Positions 34,802 to 43,508 of a DNA stretch of 64,000 nt are shown piece by piece (position 1 is the first letter of the stretch; the number at the start of each line of letters is the position of its first letter). A program made the position numbers and the translations under genes. Where the stretch lies: positions 1 through 64,000 of the forward strand of contig JAZSKB010000042.1 in assembly GCA_045534635.1 (NCBI GenBank). The letters run 5' to 3'. Under the pieces are notes generated by a model that did no database searches, had not been told where the DNA came from, and was given only the letters and a program-made list of their open reading frames with translations. Source of the stretch: UBA1205 sp045534635 (GTDB taxonomy: Bacteria; Bacteroidota; Bacteroidia; Bacteroidales; WCHB1-69).

Positions 34802-37072
34802 ATGCTCAAAGAAGTCTCATTTCCGGCACACCGTCATTTCAAATCGCGGACAGAGTGGGAGCCGATAGGTTTCTTCTCTGATTGCTTGTGCAATGCCACG
34901 CATTTTGATTTGATGCTGGGCTTCTTTTCCTCTTCCGCAATCAATGTTTTGGCGGATGGCTTTGCTTCTTTCCTCTACAATGGCGGTCGAATGAATCTGA
35001 TTGTAAACGACATACTTACCGAACAGGACAAAGCCGCCATCGCCAACGGCAAACTTGATACGCCAATCCCATTTTTCGACATCAGCGACATTGAGAATCT
35101 CAAAAACACTTTGTCCGAGCGTGATGTTCACTTTTTTGAATGTCTTGCGTGGCTAATCCGTAACAATAGGCTTGAAATCAGAATCGTTGCACCAAAGGAC
35201 GGCATCGGCATTTCACACACCAAGACAGGCATTTTCAGTGACGGCGTGAACAAAGTCGGCTTCGACGGCTCTTGCAACTTCTCACGGTCGGCATTGATTG
35301 ACAATATTGAAAGCCTTACGGCGTTCTGCGATTGGGACGGCGACCCTGCATCCGCTACAATAAACAAAATCAATGGAGAGTTTGAACTTGTCTTTACAGG
35401 CAAAGACGAGAATGTTGTTTTTGTTCCGACCGACAGAGTGAAAACCCATATTGCCGAATCGTTCAAAAACAAGGAATTGAAAGATTTGCTTGAAAATGAG
35501 TACAAATTTATCCAGCAGGATATTGCTAATAAGTCATTGCCAAAATCTGTGATTAAGGCATTGGATAAAGCCAAAAACAAGGTAGAAATCGAGATAGAGA
35601 AAATCAAAAAGCAAGGAGAGTCTGTTGAACCTATTGATTTTGGAAAGCCTCGTTTCCCCTACGAATCTGGTCCGCGTGAATATCAGAAACAAGCATTCGA
35701 GAATTGGAAGAGAAACAATCAGAAAGGCTTGTTTGCTATGGCAACAGGTACGGGCAAAACCATTACCTCACTGAACTGTCTGCTTGAGATATACAACAAG
35801 TTGGGCTACTACAAAGCCATTATCCTTGTTCCAACCATTACACTTGTCGAACAATGGGAAATTGAATGTAAAAAGTTCAATTTCAGCAACATTATAAAAG
35901 TTTGCTCAAAGTATAATAATTGGAAATCGGCAGTTGCCAATCTTCGCCTGCTTGAAATGACAAACTCCAACAACGATTTGTCTTACATAATCATATCAAC
36001 TTACGCTTCGTTTGTCCGTTCCAATGTTTTTATGGAATTGAACCAATTCCCCAAAAACAAACTTTTGCTTATCGCTGATGAGGCTCACAATATGGGCGGA
36101 GGTTTGATGGCTCAACGCCTTTCGGACATAAAATATTTGCGCCGCATAGGGCTTTCAGCCACACCCGAAAGGCAGTTTGACGATACGGGCAACCGCAAAC
36201 TGATGGACTTCTTTGGCTGTGTTGACAGTTATACTTTCGAGTATTCAATGGCTGAAGCCATTCAGAATGGTGCTTTATGCCGTTATTACTACTATCCGCA
36301 CATTGTCAAACTCACCGACAACGAGATGGCCGATTATGTTCAGTTGTCGAAAAAGATAGTCAAGATAATGGGCTTCCGTGACGATGAAAGCCAGGAACGT
36401 TTGAAAATGCTTTTGCTGAAACGCAAACGCATTATCCACAAAGCCGTCAATAAGTTGTCCGCTTTTCAGCAGATTGTTGAGCAGCGTATGGCCGAAAAAG
36501 GCAATCTTAAATACACTTTGGTTTATGTTCCCGAAGGCAACAAGCCTGATAATTTCGAGGCTGATATTTTCGACCATTCCGACACTATCGCGTCCGACCC
36601 CGAAACCGAACATCTGATTGACGACTTCACTCGCATTGTTCGTGATATGGATTCCCATATCATTGTCCGTCAGTTCACTTCCGAATCGACAGACCGTGAT
36701 ACAATGCTCAAAGGCTTTGCCGATGGCAGTATTGATGTGCTTACATCAATGAAATGTTTGGACGAAGGCGTTGATGTGCCACGTAGCGAATTGGCTATTT
36801 TCTGTGCAAGCACAGGAAACCCGCGCCAATTCATTCAACGTCGTGGTCGTGTCTTGCGAACACATAAAGACAAACGCTACGCCATCATTCACGACCTCAT
36901 TGTCATTCCCGATAATGTGTTTGACGAGGAATGCTATGCTTTGGAAAAAAGTCTTGTTGAAAGTGAGTTGAAACGTGTGAGAGATTTTGCATTGTTATCT
37001 GAAAACTTGAACGATACGATTCGCGAGTTGGACGATGTGCTGAACAAATATGTAATATCAATTTTCAAATAA
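34802..37072 (+). CDS. DEAH-box helicase with N-terminal phospholipase-D-like domain
   Basis: A 756-residue protein. Residues about 1-200 form a PLD-like nuclease domain with a single HKD motif (HTKTGIFSD, then FDGSCNFSRSAL). The superfamily 2 helicase core follows: motif I MATGTGKTITS near residue 315, motif II ADEAHN near 424, motif III RRIGLSATPERQ, and motifs V/VI in KCLDEGVDVPRSELAIF and QRRGRVLR. Domain order PLD-SF2 is typical of restriction-linked helicases, including partners of phosphorothioation systems. Codon use is again richer in G and C than in the preceding three genes. Confidence 0.88.
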   Translation: MLKEVSFPAHRHFKSRTEWEPIGFFSDCLCNATHFDLMLGFFSSSAINVLADGFASFLYNGGRMNLIVNDILTEQDKAAIANGKLDTPIPFFDISDIENLKNTLSERDVHFFECLAWLIRNNRLEIRIVAPKDGIGISHTKTGIFSDGVNKVGFDGSCNFSRSALIDNIESLTAFCDWDGDPASATINKINGEFELVFTGKDENVVFVPTDRVKTHIAESFKNKELKDLLENEYKFIQQDIANKSLPKSVIKALDKAKNKVEIEIEKIKKQGESVEPIDFGKPRFPYESGPREYQKQAFENWKRNNQKGLFAMATGTGKTITSLNCLLEIYNKLGYYKAIILVPTITLVEQWEIECKKFNFSNIIKVCSKYNNWKSAVANLRLLEMTNSNNDLSYIIISTYASFVRSNVFMELNQFPKNKLLLIADEAHNMGGGLMAQRLSDIKYLRRIGLSATPERQFDDTGNRKLMDFFGCVDSYTFEYSMAEAIQNGALCRYYYYPHIVKLTDNEMADYVQLSKKIVKIMGFRDDESQERLKMLLLKRKRIIHKAVNKLSAFQQIVEQRMAEKGNLKYTLVYVPEGNKPDNFEADIFDHSDTIASDPETEHLIDDFTRIVRDMDSHIIVRQFTSESTDRDTMLKGFADGSIDVLTSMKCLDEGVDVPRSELAIFCASTGNPRQFIQRRGRVLRTHKDKRYAIIHDLIVIPDNVFDEECYALEKSLVESELKRVRDFALLSENLNDTIRELDDVLNKYVISIFK

Positions 37073-37078
37073 TAAATT

Positions 37079-37312
37079 ATGGCTAAATATCTGACAAATA
37101 GCGACAGAGTGCTACAATCCGTACTGCAAGACGAAAAACTTGCAGAGGCGTGTCCGTTTAATCCCTCTGATTATGAAACGGTTGATGATGCACTTCGGTC
37201 TGATAATTATTTGGTTTGCACTATTGCCAAAATCATCGAGGGCAAAAGTGAAGACAAAACTGATAAGCAACTTTATAACGAAATCAATAACTACTTAAAC
37301 GGAAAGATATGA
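37079..37312 (+). CDS. 77-residue protein, unknown
   Basis: A small acidic, soluble protein (starts MAKYLTNSDRVLQSVLQDEKL) with no recognised domain. Its ATG is six bases after the helicase stop and its end overlaps the SMC-like gene as ATGA, so it is almost certainly translated and coupled to the ATPase. Small partners of this size exist for many SMC-like defence ATPases; any such role here is inferred from position. Confidence 0.65.
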   Translation: MAKYLTNSDRVLQSVLQDEKLAEACPFNPSDYETVDDALRSDNYLVCTIAKIIEGKSEDKTDKQLYNEINNYLNGKI

Positions 37313-39471
37313 TACTCAAAAGCATGAACATCAAAAATTTCCGCAGTTATTACGGAAATAACACATTTGAGTTTTCCCAAGGTCTTACGCTGATTATCGG
37401 AGACAACGGAGATGGGAAAACCACTTTTTTCGAGGCATTGGAATGGTTGTTCGACACCGCCACTGAAAACAAGAGTGCCACAAACATTTCCGAAAAGAGA
37501 AAGTCAGAAATGGAAGTTGGCGATATTGATGAGGTTGTTGTTTCTCTGGTATTCGACCACGAAGGTATTATTGAGATTGAAAAGAGTTTTAGTTTTGAGA
37601 AACAAGTCGAAAATTCTGCCCGCACATTCGATTACAAATTTATTGGATATGAGGATAGAGGCTCTGAACGTTTGTCAAGAAATGGCAAGCAGTTGTTGGA
37701 ATTGTGTTTCGACACCGCTATTCGCAAATACTGTTTGTTCAAGGGTGAAAGTCAATTGGATGTTTTCGACAATAACACAGCATTGAAAACGTTGGTTGAT
37801 ACTTTTTCAAATATTCGTCAATTTGAAGATTATGTTGACCTTACCGAAAAATTTGAAAGGGATTCCGATGCGGTTGTAACAAAAGCTTTGAAACAGGACA
37901 AAGCACAAACAAAAAAGGTTCAGCAGTTGGAATCTGACAGAATAAGGAACTTGAATGATATTCAAAATGTGAAAGATGATATTCGCACACAAGAACAAAC
38001 CATATCTGATTTTACATCAAGTTTGGAAAAATTAGAAGAAAACCAAGATGCTTGTGAGGCATATCAGGATATAAAAAAGAGAATTGAAGCCAAACAAAAT
38101 GAGGTAGCAACATACAAGGCTCGTACTTCGATTGATTACAATGCACAATTGTTAGATGATTATTGGATTTTGAGAGCCTTTCCAAGTATCTTGAAGGAGT
38201 TTCAGAAAAAGGCATCGGCTATCAGTCGGGAGAAAAGAAAACTTGACAGAGCGGAAACAGAACGCCGTGCCATAGAGAAAGGAAAGCAAGAAATGGCCAA
38301 CACTCTTGCCAATGGTGCGACAAAACTTCCGTGGTATGTTCCCAATAAAGAAACCATGCAAGAAATGATTGATGATGAGATTTGCAAGGTTTGTGGTCGT
38401 CCTGCCCACAAAGGAACGTCTGAATATGAATTTATGGTCAATAAGTTGAACGAATTTCTTGCCAACTCGCAAGCGAAAAGCAAAAGCGAGGAAGAAGAAA
38501 AGCCATATTTCCCGAACCATTATGTTGAAGAAATAGACAAAATTTCTAATCGGCTGGGAGGTTGGAACGAAAAGGAAATTGCTGAAATTGCCACAACGGT
38601 ATATGATAGATTGGAACTGATACAAATACATAAGCAACGTTTAGAACAAGCGATTAAGGATTTGCAAGAGGCAGAAGACGAAAAAGCAAGATTGCTGATT
38701 CAAACGCAAGGCATTTCTGAATCTTTCCTTGAAAAAGGATTCAAAGATTACAAAGGAATGTCCGAAAGAAAGAACAGGGCAGAAATCCGATTAGCAGACT
38801 TAAACCGCCAACTCGCCGACCTCGAAAAAGAACGTAAGAGTATTTCCGATGCTTTCAACGAAATCGAACCATCAAACAATGCAATAAAAAGAAGTCAACT
38901 GATTCATCAAACGCTCAAACTCATTACGGAAGCCTTTGCTAAGGCAAAAGACAGAAATGTAAATGAGTTTTTGACAATGCTTGAAAACGAGACCAACAAA
39001 TACTTTGAGTTGTTGAACGAAAATGATTTCCGAGGTCAGGTACGCATCATAAAAAGAGCCGATGGCTCTGCTCGCATTCAATTGTATAGTTCAAACGGCA
39101 CTGTTATTTCAAATCCTGGCGGTGCCCAGCGAACCACAATGTATATGTCGGTTCTGTTTGCCATCTCAAACATTACGACAAGGAGAAGAGAGCAAGATTA
39201 TCCGCTCATCTTTGATGCTCCGACATCATCATTTGGTGAGTTCAAAGAAGATGTGTTCTATAACATCATCGACAAACTTGACAAGCAGTGTATAATTGTT
39301 ACTAAAGACTTGTTGGAAATCGACTATGCCACAAAAACAAAGAAACTAAATCAAGAGAAACTCAACCAACTCACTTGTGCGGTTTATCAAATCAGTAAAG
39401 CGAAGGGTTTTGACAAGGAAGATTTGTCAACAATTCAAACAATAATTGAACATATCAAATCAAATAAATAG
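37309..39471 (+). CDS. SMC/Rad50-like ATPase, DndD-like
   Basis: A 720-residue ABC-type ATPase. The N-terminus is ILKSMNIKNFRSYYGNNTFEF with Walker A GDNGDGKTTFFEALEWLF. Long coiled-coil arms flank a zinc hook, CKVC near residue 358 followed by GRPA. The signature motif is replaced by a loose SNPGGAQRTTMYMS, and Walker B is YPLIFDAPTSSFGEF. Size and N-terminal sequence style match DndD, the ATPase of DNA phosphorothioation. The pairing with a DndC-like protein in one operon strengthens this. The weak signature motif should be kept in mind. Confidence 0.82.
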   Translation: MILKSMNIKNFRSYYGNNTFEFSQGLTLIIGDNGDGKTTFFEALEWLFDTATENKSATNISEKRKSEMEVGDIDEVVVSLVFDHEGIIEIEKSFSFEKQVENSARTFDYKFIGYEDRGSERLSRNGKQLLELCFDTAIRKYCLFKGESQLDVFDNNTALKTLVDTFSNIRQFEDYVDLTEKFERDSDAVVTKALKQDKAQTKKVQQLESDRIRNLNDIQNVKDDIRTQEQTISDFTSSLEKLEENQDACEAYQDIKKRIEAKQNEVATYKARTSIDYNAQLLDDYWILRAFPSILKEFQKKASAISREKRKLDRAETERRAIEKGKQEMANTLANGATKLPWYVPNKETMQEMIDDEICKVCGRPAHKGTSEYEFMVNKLNEFLANSQAKSKSEEEEKPYFPNHYVEEIDKISNRLGGWNEKEIAEIATTVYDRLELIQIHKQRLEQAIKDLQEAEDEKARLLIQTQGISESFLEKGFKDYKGMSERKNRAEIRLADLNRQLADLEKERKSISDAFNEIEPSNNAIKRSQLIHQTLKLITEAFAKAKDRNVNEFLTMLENETNKYFELLNENDFRGQVRIIKRADGSARIQLYSSNGTVISNPGGAQRTTMYMSVLFAISNITTRRREQDYPLIFDAPTSSFGEFKEDVFYNIIDKLDKQCIIVTKDLLEIDYATKTKKLNQEKLNQLTCAVYQISKAKGFDKEDLSTIQTIIEHIKSNK

Positions 39472-39474
39472 GCT

Positions 39475-40047
39475 ATGGCAGCAGAAAAATTATATGATAA
39501 GTGGGCGGCTCGTAATCCACAATGGGAAACTAAATACGAGGATTTGATAAAGACCTACTGCGATTATGGCAAGGGTGAAACATCTTTGCGCGAAGCCCGT
39601 GGAAAACTATTCGGTGCTGGTTACGAACTGTATATTGTGGCTTTTTTTATTGGCTTGTATGCTAACCAACGCCGTCCATTGATAGAAGATGCCACAAAAA
39701 GAAAAGATTTTGGTTGGGCTATTGAAAATTGGGGCAACATAGAAAAACGTTTGGGGCGTAAACCTTACCCCAAAATCAGAGATTATATGTTTGCTGCCCT
39801 TATTGCTCGTTCCGACATTGATTTCATAGCATTGGATAAAGGAGATTTATCACTGCGTAAGGCGGTTGATATACTTATCCAAACAATGGAGGAATATGCA
39901 AATTATGGCTTTCACTTCATAAAAGAAAAGGGCGAAGATATTCCAAACTACTTCTATAAAGAAGATGCTTTCTTAGGAATATTTCTTCAATTCGATGCCT
40001 CTGCCTCGGAAAGCACAGACGTAGAAGAACCTGAATCGTTGGATTAA
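39475..40047 (+). CDS. 190-residue protein at the end of the island operon, unknown
   Basis: A soluble protein starting MAAEKLYDKWAARNPQWETKY, with YELYIVAFFIGLYANQRRPL and DYMFAALIARSDIDFIAL in the middle and an acidic end. Position just after a DndD-like ATPase, three bases downstream, is where dnd-associated small proteins sit, and the size and pattern recall them, but I cannot confirm the family. It is not a DndE-like protein by length or sequence. This is the last intact gene of the operon. Confidence 0.6.
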   Translation: MAAEKLYDKWAARNPQWETKYEDLIKTYCDYGKGETSLREARGKLFGAGYELYIVAFFIGLYANQRRPLIEDATKRKDFGWAIENWGNIEKRLGRKPYPKIRDYMFAALIARSDIDFIALDKGDLSLRKAVDILIQTMEEYANYGFHFIKEKGEDIPNYFYKEDAFLGIFLQFDASASESTDVEEPESLD

Positions 40048-40187
40048 ATTTTATTTTGCTTTAATGAAAAAAGTTGATAATCTTGGAAAGAAATTTTATT
40101 AACCTAAATTCATTAATTTCTTTTATTATTCTCTTGATATTCCTGCCTCCTTGTGCTGAATAGAAGAATATCGTCGAAACCAAATAG

Positions 40188-40373
40188 TTCCACAAGGAAG
40201 AAAGTCGTTTCTCCCGTTTGGTGTCGTTGCAGGAAATCAAAGAGAACGAGTTTAACTTCAACATCTCCCGTTATGTGAACCTCACAAAGGAAAAGAAACA
40301 AGTTGATTTGCAAGTTGTAACGAAGCAGTTGAAGGAATATTATGCGAAAATAGAGTCCTCTCGTGGTAGCTAA
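40188..40373 (+). pseudogene. C-terminal relic of a type I methylase subunit (HsdM-like)
   Basis: The open stretch ends with SRFSRLVSLQEIKENEFN followed by FNISRYVNLTKEKK, a pattern characteristic of the C-terminus of HsdM-type N6-adenine methylases, and stops at 40371-40373. Upstream the frame is closed by TAG at 40185-40187 and no catalytic NPPY/F motif remains. The rest of 40048-40660 holds no other gene. The relic suggests that a type I system once stood beside the present operon and was replaced by it or deleted. Confidence 0.7.
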
Positions 40374-40594
40374 ATGTATTCTTGAAAGAATTGGAAATGT
40401 TTAAAATTTTAAATAGATAGTCAACAATTTGTTGTTATTATTGTCTTTTCATCTGACGTTTCACAAAAGAATCCGTACAAAGTTTTTTAATAAAAGATAA
40501 TATTTCCTCTTGATTTTGACGCTCACTTTATTTTCAAAAGTAATAACTTCATCCCTTCCCTACCCATTTCAGTATATTTTTCAAAAAAGAAAAA

Positions 40595-40612
40595 ATCCCT
40601 ATTTTTAGGGAT
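40595..40612. terminator. Hairpin upstream of the ATC-hydrolase-like gene
   Basis: ATCCCTA and TAGGGAT form a perfect seven-base stem with a TTTT loop, placed between the HsdM relic and the promoter at 40635. It may end island transcripts, although no T-tract follows on the plus strand. Confidence 0.4.
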
Positions 40613-40634
40613 GGCACAATTAATAATTTTATAG

Positions 40635-40643
40635 TATCTTTGC
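40635..40643 (+). promoter_or_regulatory. -7 box TATCTTTGC
   Basis: Exact TAnnTTTGC match 17 bases upstream of the ATG at 40661. It marks the return to ordinary chromosomal genes after the island. Confidence 0.6.
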
Positions 40644-40660
40644 ATTTTAAATTATTCTTT

Positions 40661-41293
40661 ATGAAGAAAAATCTTTCTTTCTGTATGATAAGCAAAGGTC
40701 GTTATAAGACTTGTTTTTCTGAATTAAACTCTGATATTCAAGAAAATGTATTGATACGCATGGAGCGTCTAATAGAAGAGAATCAACAATGGTTTGACCG
40801 TGGCAATTATGGACATCTCTGCAACATACTCCCCACTATCGCCATTGACGAAGCATTACAAGCCATAGGCAAAACACCTGAGGAATCATTAAAAATATTG
40901 TCAACATATATGTGGGGAGCCTTAAGCCCCAAAAAAATGCAAAAACTTGCTCGCCTACCCTTTTTTATGTGGTTAGCCAAAAAGATAGTACCTTTGGGTT
41001 TTCAACATGGCTCAGGAAAAGGCTGGCAATACACTTGGCATTTCGACACCGATGCTCCCAACGAATTTAATTTTGAATGTAACGAATGTCTATACCATCA
41101 CATTTTTACCCACTATGGAGTTCTTGACCGTTTTGGTCCAATGTTCTGCCATAGTGACATTATAAACTACGGAAACCTTCCTTACACAGATTTCATCCGT
41201 ACACAAACACTTTGTCAAGGTGGCGAATTATGTAACTTTCGTTTTGTTCGCCACAAAAAACAAGAACAATGGGAACGCACAAAAAGCATTTAA
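40661..41293 (+). CDS. L-2-amino-thiazoline-4-carboxylic acid hydrolase family protein
   Basis: A 210-residue protein with features of the ATC-hydrolase-like family: a helical N-terminus, GYQHGSGKGW-like GFQHGSGKGWQYTWHFD, a cysteine-bearing FECNECLYHHIF, and MFCHSDIINYGNLPYTDFIRTQTL with a late GGELCNFRF. These proteins resemble a Pseudomonas enzyme of cysteine formation from thiazoline, but most members are uncharacterised. The ATG at 40661 follows a strong -7 box and is preferred over an earlier TTG. The next gene starts eight bases after the stop. Confidence 0.7.
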   Translation: MKKNLSFCMISKGRYKTCFSELNSDIQENVLIRMERLIEENQQWFDRGNYGHLCNILPTIAIDEALQAIGKTPEESLKILSTYMWGALSPKKMQKLARLPFFMWLAKKIVPLGFQHGSGKGWQYTWHFDTDAPNEFNFECNECLYHHIFTHYGVLDRFGPMFCHSDIINYGNLPYTDFIRTQTLCQGGELCNFRFVRHKKQEQWERTKSI

Positions 41294-41300
41294 ATTTATT

Positions 41301-41888
41301 ATGAATAGAGTATTATCATTTATTATTTTATACGTTTTTTTCTTTGCTTTTGTAACACAGATAAAAGCACAAGAACGTCAACTTTTCGACGGTGGTATGA
41401 TGATTCATACAGGATATTTACACAGCAATATTGATGCCATAGACTACACTGCCAAAGGAATGACTTTCGGAATTGGTGGTACACTTCGATTTCATATAGG
41501 TAAACATTTCCGTATTGGAGGAGAAGGTTATTTTTCTACATTGCAACAATTAAGCAATGGCAGTTATAGTCGTACTAATTGGGGGGGAATACTTGCCGAT
41601 ATTTATTGGCGTTTAGGAAGATGGCAACCCTACATCGGATTCACTACTGGGGGTGGAACAACTTCTATGCTTCTAATGTTCAATGGTTCAACAAAAGATT
41701 GGCATCCAGAAAAAGAAGTTTTACTACACAATGAAAAATTCTTTCTTATCAACCCAATGGCTGGAGTAGAATTTGCCTTAAATAACGCTATACATCTGAC
41801 ATTCAAAACAGATTGGCTTATTCCTCTCCCCTATGCAAACACTCCAACTGGAATGCGATTTTACATTGGTTTTATTTTTGCTCATTAA
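41301..41888 (+). CDS. Outer-membrane beta-barrel-like protein
   Basis: A 195-residue protein with a signal peptide (LSFIILYVFFFAFVTQIKAQ). The mature part has short glycine-rich strands such as GMTFGIGGTLRFHIG, FRIGGEGYFSTL and WQPYIGFTTGGGT, ending in MRFYIGFIFAH with a terminal aromatic pair, all usual for small outer-membrane barrels. The open frame extends upstream into the previous gene, but the signal peptide fixes the start at 41301. Function unknown. Confidence 0.7.
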   Translation: MNRVLSFIILYVFFFAFVTQIKAQERQLFDGGMMIHTGYLHSNIDAIDYTAKGMTFGIGGTLRFHIGKHFRIGGEGYFSTLQQLSNGSYSRTNWGGILADIYWRLGRWQPYIGFTTGGGTTSMLLMFNGSTKDWHPEKEVLLHNEKFFLINPMAGVEFALNNAIHLTFKTDWLIPLPYANTPTGMRFYIGFIFAH

Positions 41889-42017
41889 ACCTCAATGATA
41901 TATCAAAAAAAACTAAAATTTACATCTTTTTGATATAAAATTCTATAATTAAAAGACATATTTAATTCAAACAAATTTGGAAAAACAAATACGAAAATAG
42001 TCTTTGTACAAATATTA

Positions 42018-43265
42018 CTACCATTCTACAGGCATTCGTTGTATAGGCATAGTCATACAGCGAGCCCCGCCCCCACCTCTTGAGAGTTCATTTCCTTCAA
42101 AAGTAACGATACATTTATTTTGTTTTTCAATATTCACTTTATTATCAACAACATCAATAGCGGAAATTATATTAAACCCTGCCTTGTCTAAGGCGTGCAA
42201 TGTATGTTGGTTGCGTTCATAACCTATAAATTTTCCCGGTTCAAGACAGAAAAAGTTACAACCACTATGCCATTGTTCGCGAGCAGCCCAATCGTTGTTG
42301 CCGTTACCACAAGCAATCGGTTCTAAATCAATGCCAATCTTCTTAAATCCAGCAAGTAAATTAGCAGTTTCTTCAACGATAGCTTTTTCCCCGTCAATGG
42401 TAATATGAAAAGTTTTAAATGAACTATTTAACATAACAGGTTCGTAAATCATACATTTATCAACATCAAGCATAGTAAAAACCATATCTAAATGTATAAA
42501 TGATTCCGGAGTCAATGGTAATTCTTGGAAAAATAGGTGTTTTACACCGTTTTTTGTTTTCAAATGTTCCACCAAAGCCTCAATCCCATATTTATTGGTG
42601 CGAGCACTCAAACCAGAAATCACCACATCATCGCGAATAATTTGCACATCACCACCTTCAATAGTGCCGAATCCTTGAATATTGTAATTTGTTACAGGAT
42701 TAATCACTTTAGTATTGAATAAAGGGTGACAATTGTAAATAGTTTCTAAAATCATACATTCGCGAGCACGTACTTGCGTAGCCATATTGCTAATCAAGAT
42801 ATTGTCAAACATAGCAAAGGAAGCATCACGCATAAAGAAAAGATTCGGAACAGGTTTTAAAGCAAATTCCGTACTATTTTCGTTGGAAATATCCTTTAAA
42901 GAAACGCCCTCAATAAGTTGTCGGGAAAGTTTTTCTGCTGGCAAAGATTTTAAATAAGAGGCAATAGTCGCTATATTTTCTACTTCGCAAATTTTATCAA
43001 CTAATTCCGATTTGATATTATCTGATTTTAGAATATCTGTCAATAAATCAACAACTTCGTGAACTTTAGCAACTTTTTGAAGTACTTTTTTAAAGTATTT
43101 GTGTTCATTTTGAGCGATTTGCATATTAAGAATATCGCTAAACAAATAAGTATGAGCATTTTCTGGAGTTATTTTTTCCAATTCAAAACCTGGGGTATGA
43201 ATTACAACATGTTGAAGTTTTCCTATTTCTGAATTTAAATTAACGTTGATTCTGTCTGAATCCAT
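42018..43265 (-). CDS. arcA: Arginine deiminase
   Basis: Hydrolyses arginine to citrulline and ammonia. The 415-residue protein carries the family motifs: LQHVVIHTPGFELEKITPEN near the N-terminus, NLFFMRDASFAMF, GFGTIEGGDVQII, FIHLDMVFTMLD with the catalytic histidine region, and the nucleophile C403 in RGGGGARCMTMPIQR. The start is taken at ATG 43265, which begins MDSDRINVNLNSEIGKL; the longer frame to 43310 adds an unlikely hydrophobic extension. No arcB or arcC lies next to it. Confidence 0.93.
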   Translation of the reverse strand: MDSDRINVNLNSEIGKLQHVVIHTPGFELEKITPENAHTYLFSDILNMQIAQNEHKYFKKVLQKVAKVHEVVDLLTDILKSDNIKSELVDKICEVENIATIASYLKSLPAEKLSRQLIEGVSLKDISNENSTEFALKPVPNLFFMRDASFAMFDNILISNMATQVRARECMILETIYNCHPLFNTKVINPVTNYNIQGFGTIEGGDVQIIRDDVVISGLSARTNKYGIEALVEHLKTKNGVKHLFFQELPLTPESFIHLDMVFTMLDVDKCMIYEPVMLNSSFKTFHITIDGEKAIVEETANLLAGFKKIGIDLEPIACGNGNNDWAAREQWHSGCNFFCLEPGKFIGYERNQHTLHALDKAGFNIISAIDVVDNKVNIEKQNKCIVTFEGNELSRGGGGARCMTMPIQRMPVEW

Positions 43266-43325
43266 AAAAACCATTTTGGTGAAACAAATAAGAACATGAC
43301 AAAATATCATTGTTCATAATATTTT

Positions 43326-43334
43326 GCAAAATTA
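43326..43334 (-). promoter_or_regulatory. -7 box TAATTTTGC for arcA
   Basis: The reverse complement reads TAATTTTGC, about 60 bases upstream of the arcA start at 43265. Confidence 0.5.
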
Positions 43335-43449
43335 TTAAATTTTCGTAAATTATCGGTAAAAAAAATGAAAAAATAGATAACAGATTTTGTTAATTAATGT
43401 AAAATACTGTAAATCAACAATATTTTTTTTTTACACTATTGTTTATCTA

Positions 43450-43486
43450 AACAACAGAGGCGAACAAAATGTTCGCCTCTGTTGTT
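43450..43486 (-). terminator. 16-bp perfect hairpin after the porE-like gene
   Basis: AACAACAGAGGCGAAC at 43450-43465 and its exact complement at 43471-43486 enclose a five-base loop. It lies 23 bases beyond the porE-like stop. The stem is long and GC-rich for this genome, but there is no clean T-tract, so it may act as an mRNA 3'-end stabiliser as much as a terminator. Confidence 0.7.
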
Positions 43487-43508
43487 GCATAAATAAAATC
43501 AAAATAAA

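Noticed and set aside
24534..40047. Island as a BREX or DISARM system
   Set aside because: No PglZ, PglX, BrxL or DISARM methylase/DUF1998 gene is present, although the large ATPase and PAPS-reductase-like gene superficially recall BREX type 4.
40061..40313. Minus-strand frames in the gap after the island
   Set aside because: They lie antisense to the HsdM-like relic and have no start signal or family pattern.
24475..40643. Similar sequence around TATCTTTGCATTTT at both ends of the island as a possible att repeat
   Set aside because: The shared part is the common promoter motif of this phylum and occurs before many unrelated genes in the window.
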